NCBI GenBank assembly: GCA_023101885.1
Contig: JALPQD010000514.1
Location: forward strand, 773,602 to 837,601
Source: Typhlomys cinereus
Taxonomy: Eukaryota; Chordata; Mammalia; Rodentia; Platacanthomyidae
Reading direction: 5' to 3'
DNA: 64,000 nt
A program made the position numbers and the translations under genes. The notes beneath the pieces are model-generated. The model saw nothing but the letters and a program-made list of their open reading frames with translations. It searched no databases and had not been told where the DNA came from. This document shows positions 23,570-35,812 of the stretch, one piece after another (position 1 is the first letter of the stretch; every line of letters starts with the position of its first letter).

Positions 23570-24290
23570 TTTGTATGAAAAGACTAAGCTGACATTTTGT
23601 GAAAATACTGCTTTGGTTTTGTGCTCCCAAATATATCTTACCTACTATATGAGAAAAACCTTTTTAAGTGTTCCTAAAGCAAAGAACCCAAGAAAGCCAG
23701 AGAGATCAGGGAGACCCTAGAGGCCACTGTTTTGGTTTCTTTTCATCAAGGAAACCTGTTTCACTTCACCTCGGCCTCCTGCTCCCTTCTGCCATCCCCC
23801 ACACTGCTGACTAGACAAACTAATTATGAGTTAGTTACAAAGCCTTATTGAGTACTCTTGATATGCAGGAAAGGGCAAGCGCTGAGTCATATTTTCAATC
23901 CCTACATAAGGATATAGTTCTCTTGCTGCTATATGAATAATAAGACCTTCGGGGCTGGGGAATGGTTCAGGGGTTAAAGCTTTGCCTCGAATAATAAGAC
24001 ATTTATTAAGTATAGCATAGAAGGGAAACAGTAGGAGAGGAACAGGAGAAAATACTTGGTGAGGGTGAAGATGAGCAAAATGTAGCAAAATATTCTAATG
24101 GAGCGCATCATTGTGCATGCTAGCTAAAGCAATTAGCTAAATATTTAACAAAACATAATTCTAGCTTCCTGGATTTGAATAAAGCATAACAATACATTAT
24201 AATATTATGTTTTGGCTCTAAGTCTCCTGTTAAAGCACAATATTACATATATACTAGTAAATCACTAAAATACAAATTTAGAAAAACAAA
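23570..24290. other. Unique sequence with an ID-like fragment
   Basis: A short ID-type head ('ggggctggggaatggttcag', then 'gggttaaagctttgcctc') lies at 23,950-23,990, flanked on both sides by 'aataataagac', which looks like its target-site duplication. The rest is unclassified. Confidence 0.5.
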
Positions 24291-24296
24291 ATGCAC

Positions 24297-24425
24297 AAAT
24301 TGGGTGCGGTTGTTCATGGCTCTAATCCGGGGTCTCGAAGGCTTGAGACAGGACTACTGCAAATTCCTGCTCAATCTAAACTATAAAGTAAATACTCTTG
24401 TTTCAATAAACAAAACCCAAAATCA
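24297..24425 (+). repeat. B1-like SINE (sense)
   Basis: 'attgggtgcggttgttcatg' followed by 'gctctaatccggggtctcga' and 'ggcttgagacaggactactg' is a diverged B1/Alu-like monomer. Confidence 0.7.
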
Positions 24426-24594
24426 GTTTAAAAAAAAAAAACTTTAGAGACACAAATTTGTTTGATGTGATTGTAGCTTTGTTTTGTGTTTGCAACTGAG
24501 ACTCCTGATCCTCTTGCCCGGGCCCCTGGAATGCTGGGGTTAAAGGCTTGTAAAGGCCAGGGTTTCTCTGGGAGTAAAATGTGTTTGGTTTGCT

Positions 24595-24760
24595 TTTCAT
24601 TGTTTTGCTTTTTGAGACAGGGTCTCGTGTAACGCAGGCTAGCCTCAAACTCACTGTGTAGCCAAGGATGGGCTTCAACTCTTCATCCTCCTCTCTCACT
24701 TCTGAAGCGCTGAGATGACAGGCATGTGTCACTGCTGGGTTGGGACTGGAACCCAGCATC
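24595..24760 (-). repeat. B1-like SINE (antisense)
   Basis: 'tttttgagacagggtctcgt', 'ctagcctcaaactcactgtg' and 'ctgagatgacaggcatgtgt' are the reverse-complement Alu/B1 landmarks. Confidence 0.85.
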
Positions 24761-24799
24761 TGTGCATGGCAAGCCTACCTACGGGGCTCCATCCCCATC

Positions 24800-24955
24800 C
24801 CAATATTTCAGTTCTTTTTTTTTCTTGTTATTTTTTAAGACTGAGCAATATTCCATGGTATGAACATACCACGTTTGTTTATTCATGTGTTGTATAGGGG
24901 GTACTGGGATGTTTCCAATTTTTAGATACTATGAATAACAGTAGATAATCCTCCC
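24800..24955 (-). repeat. Ancient L1 3' fragment (antisense)
   Basis: 'gactgagcaatattccatgg' followed by 'tatgaacataccacgtttgt' and 'gggatgtttccaatttttag' is the reverse complement of the ORF2 C-terminal region of mammalian L1. Confidence 0.75.
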
Positions 24956-25393
24956 TGACCCTCTGCCGTACCAGATCCAAACGTTCTCTGAGTCTGGACC
25001 ATGCCTGTCAACCTTCGCAGGTATCTTTTCATTCTTTTTTTTTTATTATTTAACTTTATGATTGCAAAGAGAAATTTAAAATAAGAGTCAGCTTCAAAAC
25101 ATTGCATAGGAGATAAAATTCCCAAACCATAAACAGAAATGCAACATCAGAGTTCATCCTTAAATATATAAAGACAGAAATTCGAAGGGACCCCACTCTA
25201 TCCAAAAACCAACCAAATTCACAGTTCCTGACTATGAGGATTACTCCATCACACAAATCTTTCAACACAGTCGGCAGAACTCATCACCTAACCATGGGCA
25301 ATATAAACCTCCACTAAACCCTTGGCCACTCTGCTAATCCATCAACATACCCAACCCTACTTTTGAATCTTTCACCATAAAATTGTTAGCTGA

Positions 25394-25760
25394 CCCAAGT
25401 GTTGTGGTTACTCTTAGCTCTTGCTGTGAGAGCACTCAAAGTCAAGCAACTTAAGGGAGAAAGAGAGATTTATTCAGCTTAAAGTTCCAGAGGGGAGACA
25501 CAGTCTTTCATGGGGAGGCGGCATGGCTGGCTGGCCAAAGCTGGAGTTAGGCTAAGTCACTCCCATCCAGAGGCTAAAAGCTACCAGATTGCTTGCTGCA
25601 AAGGCAGAGTTCTCCTGGAGGTAGGGTGGGACTAATCCACTTCAAGACCCACCCCTTCTGACTGCGTTCCTCTAGCAAGGCTCCATCTCCCAAAGATTCC
25701 ATGACTTTCCCAAACACATGAGACTGTAGGGGACACATTTCAAATCATGAGAACAAGCAA
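25394..25760 (-). repeat. MaLR/MT-type LTR, antisense (family B)
   Basis: 'gttactcttagctcttgctg', 'gcaacttaagggagaaagag', 'agatttattcagcttaaagt' and 'aatccacttcaagacccacc' match the blocks at 28,422, 31,345 and 35,128. Confidence 0.75.
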
Positions 25761-27135
25761 CTTGGTTCTTATCATCAATTTCCATTCTTGGCCTTTAAAA
25801 TCTGAGGGAAGCTATTTTAAATAGAGTACTGTTTTTCTTATATTTCTGAATAGACATAAAAGAAAGTATCCTACATGAGATACTGATGCTACGGCTATGC
25901 AGAACCAACTACATAATAGTTTCTCAAAGAAGAAAATCAGAAAGCAAGAAATTTAACAACCACTGCACATTGATATCTGTCTAGCAACCTTGAATCTAGC
26001 TTCTTGGACTTCCCTGAAAATATGTTACGCCACAATAGAAAAAGAGAAATGAAAGCCATCATGAAAATCTAGGTCGCTGTACTTTGCTCATTGACTATCT
26101 TCTTTCCCTTCTCTTGTCCCTGGTCCCTGATTTTAGCTGATTTCCCTCTTCCCCTGTCCCCACACATACATAGTCCCTCTTCAGTGTTATTACAGTTTTC
26201 AAAATCTGGGTCATTCTGTAATGGCAAACTAATTGAGCCCAAGCAACTGAAGAGGATGACCGAAGACTCTTTCTTCCTGCAATATCAGTATCTGTTCACA
26301 TCTCGGACACAAGGCCTGGGGTTGTGGGGGGCATCTGGACAGCTGCGGCTCTTCTGCAGAATCCGCCTTGGAGACACCACCGAGGCTCTTGGCTTCTCCT
26401 CACCTTCTCTGTGCCCTTCCACAGGTTGCCGGCTCTTCTCGTCCAAAGCTCATTTGCTGGTTGCAATCATCATAAAAATCAACTTGGCAGAAAAGCAGAT
26501 GGGGGTTGGAAGTGGTGCTTTTTCATTTTAGAAAATGAGCCTGTCCAGATTTGGTCAAAAACAAAGCATCAAAGGACGATCCAAACCTCACCCCCTACGC
26601 CAAACTACTACCTATTTCATTTTGTTGCACTTAGAAGTTCTGCTAGGCATCCCGAGTCCAGGGGGAGAAGACCTTCTTCCTCGAGTTGCCGCGCTTCCAG
26701 TGTATCCCCAGCCAACAAAAGACAGCACCAATTACCATGCCAAAGGCTGGTAATTCCTTTTGATTTCTCCCTCTTCTCACCCACAAGCAACATTGCCCAT
26801 TCTGCCTAGAATGTAGTTGAAAGAATTCTCTGCCAAGTATCATCACATCACTTCCAGCCAGCATGACTTACTTTCTTCAGTAGTAAAAGCATAGTAGCTC
26901 GTAAGTGCCAGCCTGACTGGACTACAGGATGCTCAGACATCTGCTCAAACATGGGGATGTAGTGCTGTGTGGGATTAGCATTTATATCTGTCAGCCTGCT
27001 TTCTCTAAGATGGAGCCAAAAGACTGTTGAGCCTCTGCAAAGGCTGGAATTCCTTCTACCTGAATGCTGCAGTTGCGGTATTGCATCTTCCTGCCTTTGC
27101 GTTGGGAACCAAACATTGGCTGTGCTTGGGGTATT
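25761..27135. other. Unique sequence, no gene supported
   Basis: Two overlapping plus-strand open frames (146 codons at 26,091-26,531 and 161 codons at 26,324-26,809) lie in repeat-free DNA of higher GC than its surroundings. Neither resembles a protein I know, and no promoter or splice context supports them. They are probably chance frames. Confidence 0.35.
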
Positions 27136-27139
27136 TTTC

Positions 27140-27482
27140 GGGCTTACAATTCTTGATTACAGTTCCTTGTCCTGCTTGGTAGGAGAACGGACACCCACAT
27201 CAAAGACTGAGAGAACTCACAGGACGACCGAGAGGGACAATCCTCACTTGCCAGACTCACTTGCACATCTGGCCAAGTGTATAGAAAGATGTCAACTTCT
27301 TAACCAGCTCTCTCTGACTTATTTGCCTACTCAGGGCCTAGTCCCACCCACCATGGCTGGGACTTCTCCATCATCTAGACAATCTCCTGCAGGTTTGCTC
27401 TGAGTTAAGCTCACTACTGAGTTAAGCTACTAATTCTCTATACATGTGCCTAGAGTTTGAACCCTGAAACCTGTATCTAGGT
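27140..27482 (-). repeat. LTR-like dispersed repeat, family A copy 4 (antisense)
   Basis: 'gggacaatcctcacttgcca', 'gggcctagtcccacccacca' and 'acaatctcctgcaggtttgc' match copies 2, 3 and 5. The start is obscured. Confidence 0.6.
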
Positions 27483-27809
27483 ATTTGGGCTTCCCTTTAC
27501 GTTCAACCTGGAACATCACCAGGCCTCCTTAACCTCCAACTTTCTGATCTTGAGATGCGTCAGCCTCCATGACCAAATGAACCAATTCCTTCTATCAAAT
27601 CTCCCTCTCTATGTGCATGTGGATATATTTGCACACTGCTTTCTAGACTGTCTGCTCTGCTGAGCTTCCTGTCCATCTCAGAGCCTGTCACTCCCTCCTG
27701 TCCCACATTCCACAGAGCACTGAAAGAATCGATGTCAGAGCCCATGGGCCATAGCACCATCATGCCCCGTACAGGTTTCCCATTCACCTCAATCAAATAG
27801 CCCCAAATC

Positions 27810-28065
27810 CCCCCAGAGGCTCCATGTCTGGCACTTGGCTTTTGCCACTCCTTGTTGCAAACAGTCCTGCCTGAGAGGCTTTGCCTATTCCATTTCTTCT
27901 GCCTGAAATAGTTTATCGTCCACCCATTATGACGCAAACTCTAACTCATCCTTTATTGCCTCTGCTTAAGGAAATTTCCATGACTTCTTGACCCCACAAT
28001 TCCAGAACAAAGGTCCCATTGTATATCCCATCTTCCATTTTCCTTTCTGACCATGTACATGACTA
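27810..28065 (+). repeat. Ancient L2 3' end
   Basis: 'gcctattccatttcttctgc' followed by 'ctgaaatagtttatcgtcca', 'aactcatcctttattgcctc' and 'gaaatttccatgacttcttg' follows the L2 3' end (the 'tgttccctctgcctggaa...tcatccttcaggtctc...cttccctgac' order). Confidence 0.7.
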
Positions 28066-28267
28066 ATAACAGCTTATGGAAATGATGTGTGATCTACCTT
28101 TCCCCACAGCCTTCATGAGTGTTTCCAGGGACTACACACTGGAAGTCCCTGGAAATATTCACCAACAAAAACCCATAAACATTTTATTTTCAAAAACTTC
28201 TATAAATAAAATATCACCAATAAATATAAAAAAACAGGGATACAGAGTATCTTTTGTTTAAAGTAAA

Positions 28268-28415
28268 AGGCAAACTGTAGATTGGGTGTGGTGGTGCATG
28301 CTGGGAAGAGGTGGACAGAGGAGTGTCAGAGTCACCTTTAGCTATCTAGCAAGTTAACAGCCAGCCAGGGACACTCAAAGAGACTGACTCAAAACAAACA
28401 AACAAACAAACAAAA
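28268..28415 (+). repeat. B1-like SINE (sense) with CAAA tail
   Basis: 'gattgggtgtggtggtgcat' is the B1/Alu head. The tail is (CAAA)n at about 28,395-28,414. Confidence 0.75.
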
Positions 28416-28421
28416 ATGTAC

Positions 28422-28783
28422 TGGTTACTCTTCTCTGTTATGGTGCGACACCACTCAAAATCAACAATTTAAGGGAGAAAGAGAGATTTATTCAACTGGC
28501 AGTTCCAGAGTTGAGATATAGTCCATTATGACAGAAAAGGCGTGATTGTCTGGCAGAAGTTGGAGGCAGTCTAAGTCACATCCTTCATGGAGGCTGAGAG
28601 CTGCAAAACTGCCAGCAGACCTCTCCTGGAAGTAGGGCAGAGCTAATCCACCTCAAAGTCCACCCCATGACTGCTTTTCTCCAGCAAGGCTCTATCTCTT
28701 TAAGGTGCCATGACCTTCCCAAACAACTAAAGATTCAAACACATGAGCTTGTAGGGACAGCTCACAATTCAAACGTGACAACA
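28422..28783 (-). repeat. MaLR/MT-type LTR, antisense (family B)
   Basis: 'ggttactcttctctgttatg', 'caatttaagggagaaagaga', 'agttccagagttgagatata' and 'cctctcctggaagtagggca' are shared with the other family B copies. Confidence 0.75.
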
Positions 28784-28789
28784 AATGAG

Positions 28790-30765
28790 AGAAAAAAAAA
28801 ATGGGCAAATCATTTAAGGAGCATAACTCAGTATCCGCATTTCAACAATTCAAGGAGTTTCTGACAGTTACTCTGTGGACCACAGTACGAGAATCATCAA
28901 TATAAAACCTATTATAGACCTGGGTTAACTGCTTTGAAACTATCACACATGCAATATTACAACATCAAGCTATAAATTAGTGTTCTCTGGATGATAGGCA
29001 TCTTAGAAATCTTAATTTTCTTTTTTCTATTTAAATTTAAATTCTCTTCCATGTTTCCTGATATTTATGCTGGGGCTCAGATTTTTTTAAACCAGAAAGA
29101 ATGTTTTAAGGTAATTAATATGCAATATATTTAATATATAGTTCACTCACAGTAAAGACTAAAACAGAATGAAATCGAAAATAGACTAGCATATTAGAGG
29201 TTGTAGCAGACTTTGGAGAGTTGTCTTTTTACTCGTCCTTTCCTTTCTTAGTTCTTGATTTTTTTTAATGGAAAAAGCATTAACTTTATTTTTAAGATAA
29301 AGTAAAAATGTTTTCTCTCCAAAGAGTTATCTTTCCTTCTTAAACCATTTCATTTCACCTGACAGCTTTGACAGATGTAATGCGAAGTCCTCATGACAAT
29401 TCTAGCTCAGGCACTGAAAATAAACTAGGGCAAGAATGTGATGGATGTGAAACTGTTTTAACTTTTGTTTCTCCAACTTTCTCCTTTAGTTAACGTCTCC
29501 TTGCAGGGCCTTAACTTCCTCTAAGGCAGGCAAGCATAGGAAATAACTTAACATGTCTGGAGCGCCACTTGATTTGGGCTACATATTCACCTCTCCTCTA
29601 ACAATGTGCTTGGCAAGATAGTCCCTTCCATCCCCCCCACCCCACACCACACTGAGCCGCACTCATATTCCCCTCAAACAATGGAATAAGCTTCTTCTCT
29701 CTAGCAACCATCAATGATTTCCCTTTTGTGGATGGTTTCTATTCAATATATTCTTGGATATATCAGGCATGGGAATGAAAGGGCTAATTTGATCTACACT
29801 GGTTTGAGATATAGTAAGGCAAATTGTGCACACTGCATAAACTTTTAAGGAGAATCTCTGCCTTAGCATCTCACATCTATACATATGATTAAAATCAGAT
29901 GTGTCATGGGAAAGGATATGCACAGTAGAGAAAAGCCTACTCCATCAAAATATAGAACCACTCAAATTTTGCCCCTAAGCAACAAGCTTCTCTTGCCCCT
30001 GGACAAGAAAGCCCCCAACAATAGACAGAAGTCTGATTCAGGTATCTGCTGCTTGTTTGTAGCATATCTGACCTATTATATAGATTGGCATTTAAATACA
30101 ATTTTGTTGCTACTTCAGAATCTGTGAAGCTTTTAGCATAAGTTTTTAGCATAAGACATCAAGAGCCAGGAAACATCCCATCCCAACACTGACTATTGAT
30201 AACACCTCCATCCCTCTCCCCCATGTTTTCAGACATGGTCTTTTCCTACTTTTAAATCTTCCTTTTTGAACAGACACCAAGTGGTATTTCATTTTTATCT
30301 TGAACTGATTCACATTCAAGCAGTAACTCCTCTTATTCCCAGAGAAAAATCCCACCTGCCATGACCCTCTCACCTCCACACTTCTTGGCTTCTTTAGCAG
30401 AAATAATGAGGGATCTAGAACTTCACCTCTCTTAGCCCTGACATTCACTGCCTGGCCACCAATCTTGACCTTGATGCCACAGGAATCATTCCACTTCTCC
30501 TTTGATTCTTGTCCAGTCTGCACACTCCCCCATACCCTCTAGGTCACACCATACACCCCCATCTTAATAACCCTACTATTCTGCACACAGCTTTTCTGTC
30601 CTTCCTTCCTTCCCCACTTATTTTGATTGGCAGGTTTGGGAAATTACAGTGAGCCCAGGCATGAATACAAATCTGTAACCTTCAACCAACTTCTCCCTAA
30701 GCACAGTCAATATTGTTGTAATACAGCATAAGTGTTACTGAAAAGATTGCTGTGCTACTCAGAAT
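28790..30765. other. Unique sequence, no gene supported
   Basis: AT-rich on the left and mixed on the right. Open frames up to 125 codons (minus strand, 30,146-30,523) have no recognisable domain. A C-rich run is present at 29,632-29,645. Confidence 0.4.
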
Positions 30766-30769
30766 TACT

Positions 30770-31100
30770 CCGTGTTGATCAGCTTTCAATGTCAGTGAAT
30801 AAAATGCCTGAGGAAAAAGCTCAAAGGAAGAAAGGTTCATTTTGGCTCACCATCTTAGTTGTTTCCCTCTGTGGTCAGCTGGCCATACTGCTCCTAGTCC
30901 TGAGATGAGGGGGAACCTTAAAGCTGGGGGCATGTGGCAGAGCAAAGATGCTCACCTCATTTTGGCCAGGAAGCAGACAGAAAGAAGAAGAAAAAGCATG
31001 CCCCTAAGCAAACCTACATCCTCCAACTTCCTATTAATGTTTCCACCATCTCTCCAAAGCATCACCTATCAAATAGAAATCAAGCCACATACTAAGTGAC
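30770..31100 (-). repeat. MST/THE-like MaLR LTR (antisense)
   Basis: 'gaataaaatgcctgaggaaa', 'aaaggttcattttggctcac', 'agcaaagatgctcacctcat' and 'ggccaggaagcagacagaaa' are reverse-strand landmarks of MaLR LTRs widely seen in rodents. Confidence 0.6.
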
Positions 31101-31344
31101 TATGAAGTGCATTAAAGGAAATGTTGCACTTAATTTTGAAGAAGATCAGAATTGAATCTATAGTATGAATCACAGGAAAGCCGAGCCTGGGTTCAATAAT
31201 GTTGCTAGAAAGTGAATAACTGAAAATGAATAACTGAAAATCAGGCAGTGCACTTCTCACTAAGCCATGGATCTCTTATATAAATACTTTCCCTGGGAAG
31301 ACTCGACACACAACCATCTTTCCAACCTAGGTAGGAGTTCCATG

Positions 31345-32130
31345 ACTGTAGCAGTTACTCTTCTCTATTGCTGTGAGCCACCACTCAAAGGCAAACAATT
31401 TAAAGGAAAAAAAGGAGATTTATTCAGCTTACACTTCCAAAGGGGAGATACAGTCCTTATGACAGAAAAGGCATGGCTGGTGGCAGAAGCTGGAGGTGGT
31501 CTTAGTCACTCCCATCAAGGAGGTTAGGAGCTGTAAAACTGCTAACTGCAAGACCTCTTCCAGAAGTAGGGTGGAGCTAATCAGCTTCAAGACCCAACCC
31601 ATGTGACTGCCTTCCTCCAGCAAGTCTCCACTTCTTTTTTTTTTATTTCCACGCATACAAACTTAACAGGTACACCGGTCCCCCCCCAACCCCTATCCCC
31701 CTGTGCCCTCCTCTCCTCCCACTTCCCTCCCACTTGCCTCCCACCCCATTGGTGCAAGGACCCAGTGGCATTTCCCAGAACCCTTTTCTGTGTTCCTGTT
31801 AAGCATAGGAACACTACTGTGGCTATCAATCCCTTGCCTCCAAGGATCTTGGTGCCTTTAGCAGATGCTAGACTTTGTGAGGTCAATAGTGTGTTGGACA
31901 TTGCGCAGGGCATGTAAAATCCAAATATGATTGCTTTGGCCCTAACTTGTGTGGAGTATCTTGCATATCATTGCTCCTCCCTTCCTCATGCTCATACAAT
32001 CTTACCGCCCCCTCCTCCGCAAATTTCCTCGAAGTTTCCACTTCTTAAAGGTGCCATGACTTTTCTAAACATCTAAAGATTCATACACATGAGCCTGTGG
32101 GGGCCAACTCGTATTTCCAACATAATGATT
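31345..32130 (-). repeat. MaLR/MT-type LTR (family B), split by an L1 fragment
   Basis: The left part (31,345-31,636) and right part (32,035-32,130, resuming with 'aaaggtgccatgacttttct') together give the same block order as 28,422-28,783. The interruption is the L1 3' fragment at 31,637-32,034. Confidence 0.8.
31637..32034 (-). mobile_element. 5'-truncated L1 3'UTR insertion, minus strand
   Basis: A T-run at the left end is followed by the reverse complement of the L1 3'UTR found at 58,310-58,775 ('caaacttaacaggtacacc', the C-rich block, 'ctagactttgtgaggtcaa'). The 12-bp flanks 'tctccacttctt' (31,625-31,636) and 'tttccacttctt' (32,035-32,046) are the target-site duplication, differing at one base. 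The apparent ORFs of about 100 codons here are 3'UTR translations. Confidence 0.92.
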
Positions 32131-32149
32131 ATACCAAGGTATGACAAAC

Positions 32150-32660
32150 GAGTGAGTTTATTGGGCTACTTAGAGGAGCAGGGATGAAGGTTACTGACAA
32201 GAACAGGAGTATTCAAAGGCAGTTCACCAAAGCATGGCTGATGGCTTCTCCACAGAAGCAGAGATGGAACACCTTCAACTAATCTTCCTCACCTTATGTA
32301 CCCTGAGGCCCATCCCAACCTTACAGGTAAGGGCACATTTAGGGGCAGGTGCACAGGAACATTTATGGGCAAGTGCTGCAGGGATGCTGGCATTCTAGCC
32401 CCTCCCAGCCCTCACATGTGCAGACATGTATAAGGACACATGAGTAAGCATGAAGCTCAGGCACGTACATGTTGGCACATGCACAGACACATAGGCTGGC
32501 CACTGCATTCCAGCCCCTTCCAGACCCTCTGTCTCTGAAGGAACATCAATAGGCAGCAGATGTGGTCTTAATAGTCTCTGACAAAATGGCAGCCATTTGC
32601 TTGAAGGAAAATGCCATACAAACAGGATCAGAGAAGAAATTGCAATGGAAAATGTAAAAT
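32150..32660. repeat. Unclassified dispersed repeat, copy 1
   Basis: Matches 38,040-38,375 in several ordered blocks: 'cattccagccccttccagac' against 'tttagccccacctagctcct', then 'ctctgtctctgaaggaacat' against 'ctctgtctctaagggaacac', and 'gaaggaaaatgccatacaa' against 'gaggaaaatgccacacaa'. It looks like an LTR-type or non-autonomous element that I do not recognise. Confidence 0.55.
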
Positions 32661-32732
32661 GTTTTAAATACAGTGACAACAAATCTGTGATCCATCCATA
32701 AACAGAAGTAGTGCTTAGAGGAAGTTACTCGG

Positions 32733-33100
32733 GGCTGGGGAGACGGCTCAATTGTCAAGGACTTGTCATGCAGGCATGAGGACCTGAGTTTGGATCCCCA
32801 GAACCTGCAGCAAAACTTGGCAATGTGGCAAGTGCCTGTAATTGAAGCACGGGAAGGCAGAGATAGGCAGATCCCCACAGCCTAGCAAGTGGTGAGCCCA
32901 GGTTGAGCTGAGTGACCCTATGTCAAAAAATAAATATGGCGAGCAGTGACCGAGGAAGACACCTAATGGCTAGTTCTGGCCTCCACATGTATGTGTGCAC
33001 GCTAAAAGGAGAAATAGGTGAGAAAGAGAAAGAAAGAAGAAAGAGTGGGAGAGAGAAAAAAGTAGGAAAAGTATAAGTGAGAAAGGAGGAAAAAAGAAAA
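32733..33100 (+). repeat. tRNA-derived SINE with purine-rich tail
   Basis: 'ggggctggggagacggctca' followed by 'gacctgagtttggatcccca' (B-box-like), then a body with 'gcctgtaattgaagcacggg' and 'ttctggcctccacatgtatg'. This is the best-preserved copy outside the L1 stack. A GA-rich tail follows. Confidence 0.85.
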
Positions 33101-33317
33101 TATAGCTTTAACTATCACAGTCACATGTTGCAAAATGTATTGGTCAGCAGCATATCACATATATGATGGAAGCTCCATAAGATGATATCACTTCATGACA
33201 TAGGATTCTTCTAATTTATGTATGTGCGTGCCGTAGCATCACCAATGCGTTTCTCAGTATGTCCCAACACTTGAGCAGCACACATGGCTATGCTAGATTT
33301 TTGCTCTTGCTTTGTTT

Positions 33318-33402
33318 TGTTTTTCTGGAAGCACTGAGGATTGAACCTAGATTTTCTTGCTTATGAGGCAGGCACTCTACCACTGTGCTCCCAAAACCCA
33401 AC
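33318..33402 (-). repeat. ID-like SINE (antisense)
   Basis: 'aagcactgaggattgaacct' and 'gaggcaggcactctaccact' are reverse-strand ID landmarks. Confidence 0.75.
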
Positions 33403-34107
33403 ACGACTGTGTTAGAAATAAAGTATTGTGTGTTGTATTATATACTATATTATAAATAAAATATTCAGAGAGCCAAACTTTCTTCTCAAGAAACTAGAAA
33501 CACAGGAATAAAGTACGTCATGGAAACTAACCGAGGGCAGTAACAGACATTAATTCAAAAGAGACTGGTGAAACAGGAAAAGGACAAAGGGTAAAGAAAA
33601 CCCAGCAAAGCTAGAATTGTTTCCTTAAGATTAGTAAAGGCCATAATGCTTAGAAAGACAAAGAAAACTAGAATTACAAGTGGTATCTGGAATTGATGCC
33701 ATCCTCCACTGTGGATCCTCTGTCATTAAAGAGGTACTAAAGAAACAGCATGAAAACCTTTTCGTCAGTCCATTTTAGAATTCTCTGGAAGCAAACAAAT
33801 CCCTTCGAAATCTCATCTTCAGAGAAAGTGGCACAGAAGAAATAAGTAGAAATCTGTTAAAGAAACAGAATGGTTAATTCAAAGAAAATTCTAGTCCCAG
33901 AATTCACTGGTGAATGCTACTAAACTTTTAAGGAAGAAATATTTGCAATAACATTCAAACTTCATCAGTGAAGCAAATTGGAATATTTCCCAGGCTAGTT
34001 TATAAAGCCAACACCACACCATGAAAGGGGCATTATGAAAAAAACTACAAACTAGTGGTCTATGAATGCAAAGCTGGTTTAACATTCAAAGGGAAAATCA
34101 TGTCTTC

Positions 34108-34405
34108 TATAATTTGAATGTACACCCCCCAACCCTACTGTTTATGTGTTGGAAACTTAATCCCCAGAATGGCAAATAGATCCTCTTGGGAGGTGCATAG
34201 GTTTCATCTACATGACAGAATGAACGCTGCTATGAAAGGGGCTTTGCCTTCCCACCTTCTACCATGTTAGCTCAGAACAAGGCTCATACCAGACACAAGC
34301 ACCTTGATCTTAGGATCTCCAGCTTTCAGAACTGTGAGAATCAATTCATATTTTTTACAATCAGAGTGGTGCTCTGCTATAATGGCACAAATAGCCTAAG
34401 ACAAA
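34108..34405 (+). repeat. MLT1/MST-type MaLR LTR (sense) inside the old L1
   Basis: 'ataatttgaatgtacacccc', 'tgtgttggaaacttaatccc', 'caccttgatcttaggatctc' and 'cagctttcagaactgtgaga' give the MLT1-like order, ending in 'aaatagcctaagaca'. Confidence 0.85.
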
Positions 34406-35127
34406 GCAGCTCCTGTATTAACAAAATCAAGGAGTAGAACATGCAATTAGCTCAGTAGATGAAGAGAAAGTCTTTAATAGAATCCCAGGTAAAACCATTC
34501 ACAAGCTAGTAGTTGGAGAGGATTTTCTCAATTGGATAAAACATGTCTATAAAAGCCTGCAGGTATTATCAGGGTTAATGATGCGCTATTGCATACCATC
34601 TAAATGGGAATGCAATAATGATGTAATAATATCGACTCTTACCATGACTATCCAATGATGTACTAATGGCTCTTTCATTGTACAAGCAATGAGAGAGAGA
34701 GAGATAATTTAAAACAATTATTCACATATTACATGGTTTTATGCCTAGCTATCCAAAGGACTCAACAAACTGATAGAACTGATCTAGTTTAACATGATCA
34801 TGGGTTACAAGGTCAATACACAAACATCAATTGTACTTCTATACATCCACAGCAAACAATCAGAAATTAAATTTCAGAAAGCTACCTTTTATAATAGCAT
34901 CAAGTGACACAAACTGCTTTTGAATAAATTAAATAAAAACTATATGGAATGCTCAAAACTGAAAACAATACTGAACTAGATAAGAAAGACATAATAAATA
35001 AGGAAAGAGACATTGTCTTGATTGCAAACCTCAGTAGTATAAAAATTAAAATTCTCTGCAAAACAAGCCCAACAGACGTGGAAGAGTTAGATTCCATTAC
35101 TGTACCAAGTGTCTGAATTAACCAATC

Positions 35128-35522
35128 GCTGCCATCAGCTTCCCTGTTGCTGTGAGGCAACACTCAGAAAGAACTTGAGGGGAGAAAGAGAGATTTATTT
35201 GGCCTTTGGTTCCAGAGGGGAGATATAATCCATTATGGTGAGAAAGGCAAGGTATGCAGCAAAGCAGTGGGTGACTCTCCTTCCCATAGTTGTCAAGGAA
35301 GCAGAAAGTACAAACTTCAAGTTGCTCACAGAAGCAGGGCATTGCTATCCAACCTCAACGCTTACCCCGTTTTCCCCCTGCCCCCTCAACCCCATCCCAC
35401 TCCCAGTGATGTGCCTTCCTTCTTCAAGACCACCTCCTAAAGTGACCACGACTTTCCCAAATATTAACATCAGCTAAGGATACAAACACATGAGCCTGTG
35501 GGGGGCTCATATGTATATTTCA
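35128..35522 (-). repeat. MaLR/MT-type LTR, antisense (family B)
   Basis: 'cttccctgttgctgtgaggc', 'ggggagaaagagagatttat', 'ccagaggggagatataatcc' and 'catgagcctgtggggggctc' follow the family B order. Confidence 0.75.
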
Positions 35523-35812
35523 GCTCACTGATCTGGAGGTTGCAGTCCGTGGCCACCGGGTCCTGAGTTTTTGATACCAGCACTGAGGCCTCCTGCAAAG
35601 CATTGTGGTAGCACGTGGAGGAGCTCAATGCATGAACAGGGAGCAAAGAGCAGAGCAAAGAAAGCCAGGGTTCTAAGATGTCCTTCCAGAGCACCCTCCA
35701 GGACATAAAGACCCCCATAAAACCCCGCCTCTTAAAGGCTCCCATACCTCCCAATAGCGCCACGTGCTACTGATCAAACCTTCAGCATATGGGCCTTTGT
35801 GAGACACTGACG
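35523..35812 (-). repeat. Partial MaLR-type LTR (antisense)
   Basis: 'acataaagacccccataaaa', 'ccatacctcccaatagcgcc' and 'catatgggcctttgtgagac' are the 5' half of a MaLR LTR read in reverse. It directly abuts the family B LTR, so one inserted into or next to the other. Confidence 0.55.

Noticed and set aside
26091..26809. Two overlapping open frames of 146 and 161 codons as a novel gene
   Set aside because: Neither shows a known domain or a splice or promoter context. With two frames open at once, locally stop-poor sequence is the simpler explanation.
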